A stretch of DNA of 19,499 bases from Thermoproteota archaeon (lineage in GTDB: Archaea; Thermoproteota; Thermoprotei; Thermoproteales; Thermocladiaceae): positions 1 to 19,499 of the forward strand of contig JAADDN010000202.1 in assembly GCA_013153895.1 (NCBI GenBank). The letters run 5' to 3'. Of this stretch, positions 9,101 through 14,221 are shown in pieces; position 1 is the first letter of the stretch; each line of letters opens with the position of its first letter. The position numbers and the translations under genes are program-made. The notes below the pieces were generated by a model that was given only the letters and a program-made list of their open reading frames with translations, was not told the DNA's origin and searched no databases.

Positions 9101-9174
9101 TCACAATGGAGTGGGATATAGAGGATAAGAAGGTGAAGATCGGTATCTTAAGGATCTCAAGTTCAGGTTCGTAA
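6139..9174 (+). CDS. ileS: Isoleucyl-tRNA synthetase
   Basis: This class I synthetase of 1011 residues charges tRNA-Ile and proofreads valine. The ATP-binding HIGH motif appears as HVGH at 62-65 after GPPTANGYP. GWDEQGLPVE at 91-100 is a typical archaeal IleRS variant. The editing (CP1) domain is intact, with TTTPWTLIDNEAI near 231-243 and GTGLVHTAPAHGPEDF near 333-348. CWRCGTPL near 410 is a Cys pair, DVWLDSGVAW near 539 follows, and the KMSKS loop is at 613-617. The anticodon-binding domain and a C-terminal extension complete the chain. IleRS is preferred over ValRS because of the overall length, the C-terminal extension and the GWDxQGLPVE form. The protein starts at the ATG about 22 nt after a TATA-like box. 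Confidence 0.95.
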   Translation: MVQVVSIDLFVLDQRLDVKKVEDSVRRFWSEHDIPKKWREVTWTRPVFTFLEGPPTANGYPHVGHIRGRTYKDIVLRFMRLRGYEVWAQAGWDEQGLPVELEAEKKLGFKTKKDVEKYGLDKFSLECNKLVDYYLEYWKKYATELLGLWLDLENAYETRRAYYIEHVWAFIKEAWKRGLLFEDYRVLPFCPRCETALSDAEVDLGYAEREDPSIFVKFPAADEENTYYVIWTTTPWTLIDNEAISVNPNFYYAKVRVEVNGRVEYWWLAEDLVNVLMGKFGIEKYEIVERKRGEELKGRKYRHIFADDVPIHKEHDDKAHYIVTADFVTLEMGTGLVHTAPAHGPEDFEVARQYGLPITNLVRPNGVFDDAAGPFAGKYWMDVSKMVIKILKERGLLVHEETIVHKYPHCWRCGTPLIYRADRQWFIKISALRDLMVSELKKVKIFPEHLRDRFENWVANARDWTISRSRIWGTPLPVWRCKNDPSKILVIGSIEELKKLARELPDVPDDLLVHRPWIDMVKICTEDCEEWIREPYVMDVWLDSGVAWIASINGLRNRELFEKLYPYDWVTEGIDQTRGWFYSLLATSVVWMGRAPYKSILMQGHVLDKYGQKMSKSKGNVIWAKDIFERWGVDPVRLYIAYKVAPWDAISFDPDEIKESYRTLTILWNIAKFADTYMSLDKFSPKVHSLSNYLGKLPIEDRWILSRYNTRLRRFLEHMNNMEIHLAVREWINFVVEDLSHGYLRLIRRRVWIEEEAEIKYMAYAVLYHVLKGALKMGSIFVPHVTEYIWQALVRKFEPEESESIHLSKLDEPDIEMIDEDVERGFDIMFSVFSEIANLRNKAGIKLRWPLRLAIVELKDEKDISLLEKVKHLLEHIANVKEVRIVKEVKAEELTGKLLCSDTMMGKICIDTQLDKMLLLEAYCREIVRRIQFMRGKMNLPVEERIEVYYETRDNEIEEAVKAFEDYIKNETRAVKIVRVDKIPDNCFTMEWDIEDKKVKIGILRISSSGS

Positions 9175-9177
9175 ATG

Positions 9178-9186
9178 ATAAATTTG
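9178..9186 (+). promoter_or_regulatory. TATA-like box upstream of hypA
   Basis: gataaattt, directly after the ileS stop, has its centre about 28 nt before the hypA ATG. No Shine-Dalgarno precedes that ATG, so a leaderless mRNA starting the hypA-hypB-idi unit is likely. Confidence 0.45.
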
Positions 9187-9209
9187 TGAGAAAAATATAG
9201 TACTCAGAG

Positions 9210-9626
9210 ATGCACGAATGGAGTATAGTCTATGGTATATTATCTTCAATTAAAGAGAACTATGGAGACTCCGTAACCTACCTCAAGATCAGTATAGGAG
9301 AGCTTGTTCAGATCGATTTAGAGGTATTTAAGTTTGCTCTTGAAGAGGTTTCAAAATTATTAGGATTTAAGAATGATATTAAGTATGATATAGAGATAGA
9401 AGAAACAAAGTTTCGATGTACAGCATGTGGATACGTGTGGTCTTGGAGAGATGTTGAAAGACAGATAGAGAGCTCTATTCAGGATAGAGAGCTTGCTAAG
9501 ACCTTTCTTGAAGCTATACACCTAGTACCAAGTACGGTATATGCATACGTTAGATGTCCTAAGTGTGGTAGTCCAGATTTCGAAATAATTGAAGGAGCAG
9601 ACATAAAGGTTCTAGAGGTGAGATAA
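9210..9626 (+). CDS. hypA: Hydrogenase nickel-insertion protein HypA
   Basis: HypA delivers nickel to the large subunit of [NiFe] hydrogenases together with HypB. The protein begins MHEWSI, with the N-terminal Met-His-Glu nickel site, which fixes the start. The zinc site is two CxxC pairs, C70/C73 and C116/C119. The long spacer between them matches the archaeal (Thermococcus-like) form rather than the shorter bacterial loop. The C-terminal SPDFEI block is typical of the family. Length is 138 residues. Stop and next start overlap as TAATG with the MinD-type hypB, so the two partners are encoded as a coupled pair. No hydrogenase structural gene lies in this window. Confidence 0.93.
   Translation: MHEWSIVYGILSSIKENYGDSVTYLKISIGELVQIDLEVFKFALEEVSKLLGFKNDIKYDIEIEETKFRCTACGYVWSWRDVERQIESSIQDRELAKTFLEAIHLVPSTVYAYVRCPKCGSPDFEIIEGADIKVLEVR
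9615..9621 (+). promoter_or_regulatory. Shine-Dalgarno site for hypB
   Basis: GAGGTGA ends four nt before the hypB ATG and matches the archaeal anti-Shine-Dalgarno well. It stands out because most genes here lack such a site, and it fits the rule that operon-internal archaeal genes use ribosome binding sites while first genes are leaderless. Confidence 0.6.
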
Positions 9627-10411
9627 TGAGCACGCTTCTTAGACTTGACAGGTATAGAGGAAGCATAGAGACTTGTTTCAGAGATGTAAGATTGATAGTT
9701 CTCGTATGTAGTGGTAAAGGTGGTGTAGGAAAGACCTTCATATCCTGTGGCTTAGCTTGGTATCTTGCTGAAGAGAACATAAAGACTGGTCTACTAGATC
9801 TCGATCTTCATGGTTTCTCAACACATAGGTTTCTCAGCGTTAAAGTTCCAGTAAAAGGGTATAAAGAAGAGAATGGGCCGTTAGAGGTGAGGAAGAATCT
9901 CTTCTACTTCTCTCCATCAATATTTGTTGGTGATTCTCCAGTACCTATAAGAGGTTACTATAAGGAGAAGGCTGTTCTTGATGTATTATCATCAATTAAG
10001 TGGAATACTGATATAGTAATCGTAGATATGCCTCCAGGTACAGGTGAAGAGATAATTTTACCTTGTAGATATCTCAGAAGAAAAGCTTCATCAATAATAG
10101 TTACTCTCATGGAGCCTGTATCTATTAAGGTTAGTGAGAGACTTGTAGAACTTTTGAAGGAACTTAATATAGATATTCTTGGTGTTGTATATAATATGAC
10201 TATGATAGAGAACATTAACTTATTTAAGACGAGTAAAGATCTCTTAAATATAGAGAAACTATCGGAGATCCCCTATGTGTCCTGTGTCTTAAAGTCTCTC
10301 ATGGCTGATAAGCCTCCATATGTTGAGTGTAGTGAGCTTAGACGATATTTTAGACCTGTAATAGAGAAAATTGTTGAAAAACTAGAGAAGTGTGAGTATA
10401 AGAGTGTCTGA
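9626..10411 (+). CDS. hypB: MinD/Mrp-type ATPase, archaeal HypB partner of HypA
   Basis: This 261-residue ATPase belongs to the SIMIBI MinD/Mrp group. The deviant Walker A GKGGVGKT is at 30-37, the switch I Asp is in DLDLHG (58-63), and DMPPGTGE is at 134-141. A MinD-type ATPase encoded with hypA is the arrangement known from Thermococcus, where the ATPase replaces the usual HypB GTPase in nickel insertion (established for that family; inferred here). It has no CxxC pair near the C-terminus, unlike Fe-S-carrying Mrp/ApbC scaffolds, and no His-rich nickel store. It overlaps hypA by one base, and its last 20 nt overlap the start of idi. A general Mrp ATPase is the alternative, but the coupling to hypA makes HypB more likely. 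Confidence 0.85.
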   Translation: MSTLLRLDRYRGSIETCFRDVRLIVLVCSGKGGVGKTFISCGLAWYLAEENIKTGLLDLDLHGFSTHRFLSVKVPVKGYKEENGPLEVRKNLFYFSPSIFVGDSPVPIRGYYKEKAVLDVLSSIKWNTDIVIVDMPPGTGEEIILPCRYLRRKASSIIVTLMEPVSIKVSERLVELLKELNIDILGVVYNMTMIENINLFKTSKDLLNIEKLSEIPYVSCVLKSLMADKPPYVECSELRRYFRPVIEKIVEKLEKCEYKSV

Positions 10412-11540
10412 GCGAGATCATGTTGAGAGAAATTTCACAATATTTTCAAGGAAGGATGATCACATAATTGCTAGTCTAATACATAATGTAGATCTTGGGT
10501 CAACCTGGCTCGAGAAGGTCTACATAATTACTGACTCAGCACCAGAGATAGATCTGTCAGATGTTGATACGTCCGTGAACTTTCTTGGAAAGAAGTTATC
10601 TATGCCCCTCATAATTGGTGCATTAACAGGAGGAACAGAGCTAGGATTGAAGATCAACAAGATCCTTGCGAGAGTTGCTGAGAAGTGTCGGTTAGGGATA
10701 TGTTGTGGTTCTCAGAGAATTGCTTTAGAGAATGAGTTTGCTAGAGAGAGCTTTAAAGTGATAAGAGAGGAAGCACCAACAACTTTGAAGATAGCTAACA
10801 TAGGTGCTCCTCAGGTAGCATTAGAGAGGAATGAGAAGAAGCTTGTAGATATGTGTCTTCAAGCTATAGATATGATAGATGCTGATGCTCTAGCAATACA
10901 TCTCAATCCTCTTCAAGAATGTCTACAATATGAGGGTGAGCCAACATTTAGAAACTTGATATCTAATATTGAACTGATAGTAAAGAGTCTCAAAGTTCCT
11001 ATCATAGTTAAGGAGGTTGGCTATGGTATATCTAGGATAACTGCGAGAAAGCTTGCTAAGATAGGTGTAACAGCTATAGAGGTTGCTGGTAGAGGTGGAA
11101 CAAGTTTCACCATAATTGAAAAGTATAGAGTTAAGGATATAATAGACAGAGAATTACTTTATCTTTATGATACGTTGAGCGAGCTTGGAATACCTACATT
11201 ACTATCCTTATGTGAGGTCTATGAAGAGTTTCCTGGAAAAATAATAGCTTCAGGAGGAATAAGGACTGGTATAGACATAGCTAAGACCTTGATATTTGGT
11301 GCAGATATGGCAGCAATTGCTAGACCATTTCTGGAAAAAGCTTTAGAAGGATTTGAAAAAGTTTTGAAATATGTTGAAAGAATATCTAGAGAATTAAGAA
11401 TAGTCATGTTCTTAACAAATTCGAAGAATATTGAAGAGTTTAAGAGAGAAGCTAACATAATAGTTGAACCTTCTATCTTAGAAGTATTTAAAATACGTGG
11501 ACTAACTAAGTGTTTAAGTAGAGTGATGAAATGCACCTAA
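10392..11540 (+). CDS. idi: Isopentenyl-diphosphate delta-isomerase, type 2 (FMN)
   Basis: The enzyme interconverts isopentenyl and dimethylallyl diphosphate for archaeal ether-lipid synthesis, using reduced FMN and Mg. Family motifs run in order: RKDDHI at 20-25, GALTGG at 76-81, GSQR at 106-109, HLNPLQE at 170-176 with the catalytic Gln/Glu pair, VKEVGYG at 206-212, GRGGTSF at 233-239, and a later ASGGIRTG phosphate loop. Length is 382 residues with the GTG at 10392. A GTG at 10404 would shorten it by four. Either start lies inside hypB, so it is translated as part of the hypA-hypB unit, although its function is unrelated. Its 3' end overlaps a C/D box RNA candidate and carries that RNA's likely TATA box. 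Confidence 0.94.
   Translation: MSIRVSERDHVERNFTIFSRKDDHIIASLIHNVDLGSTWLEKVYIITDSAPEIDLSDVDTSVNFLGKKLSMPLIIGALTGGTELGLKINKILARVAEKCRLGICCGSQRIALENEFARESFKVIREEAPTTLKIANIGAPQVALERNEKKLVDMCLQAIDMIDADALAIHLNPLQECLQYEGEPTFRNLISNIELIVKSLKVPIIVKEVGYGISRITARKLAKIGVTAIEVAGRGGTSFTIIEKYRVKDIIDRELLYLYDTLSELGIPTLLSLCEVYEEFPGKIIASGGIRTGIDIAKTLIFGADMAAIARPFLEKALEGFEKVLKYVERISRELRIVMFLTNSKNIEEFKREANIIVEPSILEVFKIRGLTKCLSRVMKCT
11485..11495 (+). promoter_or_regulatory. TATA box inside idi, likely for the C/D sRNA at 11518
   Basis: tatttaaaata lies within the idi coding sequence. Its centre is about 33 nt before the C box at 11523, so transcription would start about 5-7 nt ahead of the C box, as expected for an archaeal C/D sRNA with its own promoter. 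Confidence 0.45.
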
Positions 11541-11575
11541 TAGCGAGGGATGAGCGACTCACGGTACGCTGATCA
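11518..11575 (+). ncRNA. C/D box guide sRNA, likely targeting 23S rRNA
   Basis: The C box GTGATGA is at 11523-11529, the C' box GGGATGA at 11547-11553 and the D box CTGA at 11569-11572. The D' box is degenerate (CTAA at 11537-11540 or GCGA at 11543-11546). The D guide ends at 11568. Its ten bases 11558-11567 (CTCACGGTAC) are an exact complement of GUACCGUGAG, a conserved 23S rRNA segment known from memory. By the D+5 rule the 2'-O-methylated base would be the first C of that segment. The RNA overlaps the last codons and stop of idi. Ends are approximate. A TATA element inside idi is correctly placed for it. Confidence 0.8.
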
Positions 11576-11593
11576 GACATTTATATTTTAGTT

Positions 11594-11651
11594 ATGAGTG
11601 ATGAAGAGTGGGGTTCACAGAACAGATGAAGACACCGTCGAGAGCTGACTT
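11594..11651 (+). ncRNA. Second, tandem C/D box sRNA candidate
   Basis: The C box GTGATGA is at 11598-11604, the C' box CAGATGA at 11623-11629, and the D box CTGA at 11645-11648. A one-mismatch D' box CAGA is at 11618-11621. The spacing copies the upstream sRNA: C to D is 47 nt here and 46 nt there, and the C'-D guide is 15 nt in both. The two guides are 11605-11617 and 11630-11644; I could not place their targets. The T-rich tttatatttta at 11580-11590 between the two RNAs is too close to the C box to be its TATA, so it may be a terminator or processing region. Co-transcription with the upstream sRNA is possible. Its 3' end touches the stop of the convergent zinc-finger gene. Confidence 0.6.
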
Positions 11652-11859
11652 AGACTGGTGCCATAACGTAGTTCCTATGTTTAACATCGCTTAACGCTGC
11701 ATTGACCATATGTAGCTTGCATAGTCTTATTGATCTGAACTTGACTCCACATACTGGGCATCTTCTCGTTTTTGGTACGTTCTTGCACTCTCTCCTTATG
11801 TGGAATAGAAAGTCACTGAAGCTCTCGAACGTTCTTCCACAGAACCTGCACTTTATCAT
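11650..11859 (-). CDS. Small protein with two zinc-finger-like modules
   Basis: This 69-residue basic protein has two tandem metal-binding modules. The first is C4-x2-C7-x12-H20-x4-C25, a C2HC finger. The second is C34-x2-C37-x12-H50 with a final ligand possibly at H61, an unusually long last loop. Both contain a hydrophobic Phe after the second Cys, as in classical C2H2 fingers. Small archaeal zinc-finger proteins of this type are mostly uncharacterised, and nucleic-acid binding is the natural guess. The ATG at 11859 sits about 29 nt from the shared TATA element. It is divergent from the CobT-like gene and convergent with two C/D sRNA candidates; a functional tie to either is unproven. Confidence 0.75.
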   Translation of the reverse strand: MIKCRFCGRTFESFSDFLFHIRRECKNVPKTRRCPVCGVKFRSIRLCKLHMVNAALSDVKHRNYVMAPV

Positions 11860-11880
11860 GGGTATAGGCTAGCTCATGGA

Positions 11881-11895
11881 TATATTTTAAATTTT
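11881..11895. promoter_or_regulatory. Symmetric TATA element shared by zinc-finger gene and cobT-like gene
   Basis: tatattttaaatttt contains a palindromic TTTAAA core. Its centre is about 29 nt from the minus-strand ATG at 11859 and about 28 nt from the plus-strand GTG at 11917. It is the only AT-rich block in the 57-nt divergent gap. Confidence 0.6.
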
Positions 11896-11916
11896 CCTAC
11901 CTCGAGAACTTATGCA

Positions 11917-12993
11917 GTGAACTACATAAGAGCTCTAGGTAAGGTGAGCGAGAGATTTCTAGAAGAATTGAAAGGTTCCAACATCGCGTTCATACTTGTC
12001 ATAGGAACTACAGACACAAGTCTCATACCTGGAATAACTGTTGCAGGTGCTAGTCCAGAACTTACTCACTATACTCCACCAGCTGATGCAGAGTTCCTCA
12101 AGCTTGGCAAGTGCCTAGTCATACCTGTACCACCTGTAACACCTGACGGTAAACCTACGCCAGCTCTAGTCTCGAGAGCCTGTTTATTACTACTTAACAT
12201 ACCTTCCATAGTCGTGAATGCTGGATGTAGAGTGAGACCTCTCATACCTCATGTTGATCTTGCTGGTGAACCTGGTCGAGATATAAGAACTGGAAATGCG
12301 CTTGATGAGAATGTATGTAGGAGAATACTTGAGAATAGTAAGATGCTTGGTAGAGAGCTTTCCGATATTTTTGATCTATTAATAATTGGAGAGTCTATAC
12401 CGGCTGGAACTACTACAGCTATGGCTATAATGGTGGCGTTAGGATATGATGCTTGGGGTAAGGTCTCAAGTGCATCACCTAACAATCCTATTGAACTTAA
12501 GGTAAATGTTGTTAAGGAAGGACTAAGACGTGCATCTATAGATAAGACTGATGATCCAATAATAGCTGTGTCAAAGGTGGGAGATCCTGTTCATCTAGCT
12601 GTAGCTGGAATAGCTGCTGGTGCTCTTGAAAATGATTCGAGAGTGCTCTTAGCAGGAGGTACACAAATGTGTGCCTGTGTTGCAATACTTAAACATCTTG
12701 GTGTTAATCTTGACCCAGACATGATTGAGGTAGGAACGACAAGGTGGATAGTTGATGATAAGAGTTCAGATATGGTAGGTCTATTATCAGAGATTTGGCC
12801 TAACTATGCTCTACTAGTCGCAGAATATTCTATGAGTACCTCAAAGTATCCGGGATTGAGAGCATATGATGAAGGATTCGTTAAGGAGGGTGTTGGAATG
12901 GGTGGCCTACTAGTCACTACTCTAGTTAGAGGTTTCACACCTGACGATATCTTGAGGAAGGTTGAGGAGGAGTATGAGAAGATGATTAGGTGA
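11917..12993 (+). CDS. CobT-like / UPF0284 nicotinate-nucleotide phosphoribosyltransferase homologue
   Basis: This 358-residue protein belongs to the archaeal family related to CobT, the enzyme that makes alpha-ribazole phosphate from nicotinate mononucleotide and a lower-ligand base for cobamides. Diagnostic blocks are GTTDTSLIPGITVAGASPE (30-48), TPPADAEFL (53-61), GESIPAGTTTA (158-168), SPNNP (187-191) and GGTQM (248-252). No other cobalamin gene is nearby, so the true substrate in this organism is uncertain. The GTG at 11917 is the start; the ATG five bases upstream is in another frame and stops at once. Promoter spacing supports the GTG. The stop codon abuts the D box of an antisense C/D sRNA candidate. 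Confidence 0.85.
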   Translation: MNYIRALGKVSERFLEELKGSNIAFILVIGTTDTSLIPGITVAGASPELTHYTPPADAEFLKLGKCLVIPVPPVTPDGKPTPALVSRACLLLLNIPSIVVNAGCRVRPLIPHVDLAGEPGRDIRTGNALDENVCRRILENSKMLGRELSDIFDLLIIGESIPAGTTTAMAIMVALGYDAWGKVSSASPNNPIELKVNVVKEGLRRASIDKTDDPIIAVSKVGDPVHLAVAGIAAGALENDSRVLLAGGTQMCACVAILKHLGVNLDPDMIEVGTTRWIVDDKSSDMVGLLSEIWPNYALLVAEYSMSTSKYPGLRAYDEGFVKEGVGMGGLLVTTLVRGFTPDDILRKVEEEYEKMIR

Positions 12994-13049
12994 TCAGCAC
13001 CCAGCGAATATACTTCATCTATCAGGCGAGGTCCCCTGTCATCAGCCTA
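12990..13049 (-). ncRNA. C/D box sRNA candidate antisense to the rpl30 upstream region
   Basis: Read on the minus strand, a C box CTGATGA is at 13045-13039, a perfect D' box CTGA at 13025-13022, a C' box TAGATGA at 13021-13015 and a D box CTGA at 12997-12994. C to D is 48 nt, like the two plus-strand candidates. The D' guide is 13 nt (13038-13026) and the D guide 17 nt (13014-12998). Flanking TAGG and CCTA can pair to close the kink-turn stem. The C box begins about 27 nt from the centre of the TATA element that also serves rpl30. I could not assign a target; the D' guide complement, which includes GAGGUCCCC, looks tRNA-like but this is a guess. D' abuts C' with almost no spacer. Confidence 0.68.
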
Positions 13050-13068
13050 TACTATATGGAGAGAACAC

Positions 13069-13077
13069 TTATAAAAA
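13069..13077. promoter_or_regulatory. TATA box for rpl30, also placed for the antisense sRNA
   Basis: ttataaaaa has its centre about 28 nt before the rpl30 ATG at 13101. On the other strand it lies about 27 nt before the C box of the sRNA candidate. It also fixes the rpl30 start, because longer upstream reading frames would begin before the promoter. Confidence 0.65.
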
Positions 13078-13100
13078 GGTTTTGTGAGAACGTTGCGAAG

Positions 13101-13661
13101 ATGTCTTCAACAACTACAGTCCAGACTGAGAAGCAGGGAAAGGAGGTCTATACTAGGATCGCAGTCATAAGACTTCGTGGAATACCTGACACTCCTCCAG
13201 ATGTAGAGAGAACACTATACTTGCTCAGGCTTAGACGAAGATTTACATGTGTAGTAATAGATCTCAGACCATCATATGCAGGAATGTTAAGAGTAGTACA
13301 GGACTGGGTAACGTGGGGAGAGATCGATGCTGATACATTAGCAGAGTTACTTAGAAAGAGAGGTAGACTTATAGGAGATAAACCACTCACAGATGATTAC
13401 GTCAGAAAGTATGGTTGGAAGAGCATAGATGAGATAGCTCTAGCATATGTGATGGGAGAGATCGACAGATTATGGTGTCCTGAGAACGCTCCACTACCTA
13501 AGAAGGATGGAAAGGTCCTCTGCATACCTAGACTAAAACCATTCTTCAGACTTCACCCACCAAGAGGAGGATTAAAGAGCATAAAGAAGCATTATAGTGT
13601 AGGAGGAGACCTAGGATATAGAGGAATAGCAATAAATGAGCTAATAAGGAGGATGCTGTAA
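13101..13661 (+). CDS. rpl30: Large-subunit ribosomal protein L30 (uL30)
   Basis: This protein of the 50S subunit has the long archaeal/eukaryotic C-terminal extension, close to eukaryotic L7. Key blocks are AVIRLRG (22-28), VERTLYLLRLRRR (35-47), GMLRVVQDWVTWGEID (62-77), LLRKRGR (83-89) and RLHPPRGG (about 152-159). The frame is open upstream to 12990, but that stretch contains the promoter and an antisense sRNA candidate and reads unlike L30. The ATG at 13101, 28 nt after a strong TATA box, is the sensible start and gives 186 residues. L30 usually sits in the spc ribosomal operon between S5 and L15; here it stands alone. Confidence 0.93.
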   Translation: MSSTTTVQTEKQGKEVYTRIAVIRLRGIPDTPPDVERTLYLLRLRRRFTCVVIDLRPSYAGMLRVVQDWVTWGEIDADTLAELLRKRGRLIGDKPLTDDYVRKYGWKSIDEIALAYVMGEIDRLWCPENAPLPKKDGKVLCIPRLKPFFRLHPPRGGLKSIKKHYSVGGDLGYRGIAINELIRRML

Positions 13662-13706
13662 ATTCAAGACTAGACCTATTATCTCAGAAAGTTAGAAGCT
13701 TGTTAA

Positions 13707-14195
13707 ATGGATCCTAAGCTAAGGAGGAGAATCATAAAGTGTGTTAGAAAGATTAGAACTATAACCTTCACAGAGGCTTGTCAGGAATATGATTACATAA
13801 TTATTGATCTAGCATCCATAGTATACGGTCTAAAGAGACCTATAGAGTTTCTAAAGAATCTAAGTCTAGCACAGAGTTATGGAATGTGTAGATCCAGGTT
13901 CATAATAGTGCTAGATTACTCAAAGGATATACACGTTAAGGTGAGCAGTAGATATATCAGCATGATACGTGATCTAGGTCTAGAATATGAGACCTCTCCT
14001 GATGAGCCAGCTGAGATTAAGGCTGCTAAAATATGTAGAGAACTTATCGATAATGGTTATAGAAGTATAGTATTATCGAGAGATTACGATCCTCTGATGA
14101 TAGTTGATGAGGAGCTCATGCCATGTAGAAGATACTTCATCTGGACTGTCGATCATGTCATGGTAGATAGAAGATGCATTGAATCGTTAATGTAA
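13707..14195 (+). CDS. Compact FEN1/XPG-like PIN-domain protein
   Basis: This 162-residue protein is not an obvious member of a named family, but its acidic residues follow the order of the FEN1/XPG nuclease core. D34 lies in IIIDLASIVY (compare the first conserved Asp and helix of FEN1), and D70 in FIIVLDYSKD (compare VFDGxPP). E100 and E103 lie in SPDEPAEIKAA (compare APSEGEAQAA), after MIRDLGLEYE, which mirrors the MGIPY strand. D126 and D128 lie in LSRDYDPLM (compare SQDYDSLLF). The later H3TH DNA-binding region and PCNA tail are missing; normal archaeal FEN1 is about twice this length. A 30-residue basic helix precedes the core. It follows rpl30 by 45 nt. An NYN or other PIN-like domain is the alternative. 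Nuclease activity is inferred, not shown. Confidence 0.65.
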   Translation: MDPKLRRRIIKCVRKIRTITFTEACQEYDYIIIDLASIVYGLKRPIEFLKNLSLAQSYGMCRSRFIIVLDYSKDIHVKVSSRYISMIRDLGLEYETSPDEPAEIKAAKICRELIDNGYRSIVLSRDYDPLMIVDEELMPCRRYFIWTVDHVMVDRRCIESLM

Positions 14196-14200
14196 TTAAA
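14193..14200 (+). promoter_or_regulatory. TATA-like box upstream of amidohydrolase
   Basis: taattaaa overlaps the stop of the PIN-like gene, and its centre is about 25 nt before the GTG start at 14222. That fits a leaderless transcript. Confidence 0.4.
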
Positions 14201-14221
14201 GAGTCAGACTGCTTCTCTAAC

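Noticed and set aside
11580..11590. tttatatttta as promoter of the second C/D sRNA
   Set aside because: Its centre is only about 13-14 nt before the C box, so initiation would fall inside the RNA. A terminator or processing region is more plausible.
12986..13001. Near-palindrome around the cobT-like stop (ggtgatcagcacc) as terminator or operator
   Set aside because: The symmetry is imperfect and short, there is no T-run after it, and the bases are explained by the sRNA D-box region.
12990..13100. In-frame 37-residue N-terminal extension of L30 starting with GTG at 12990
   Set aside because: The stretch contains the rpl30 TATA box and an antisense sRNA candidate, and its residues do not resemble L30. 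The ATG at 13101 is 28 nt after the TATA.
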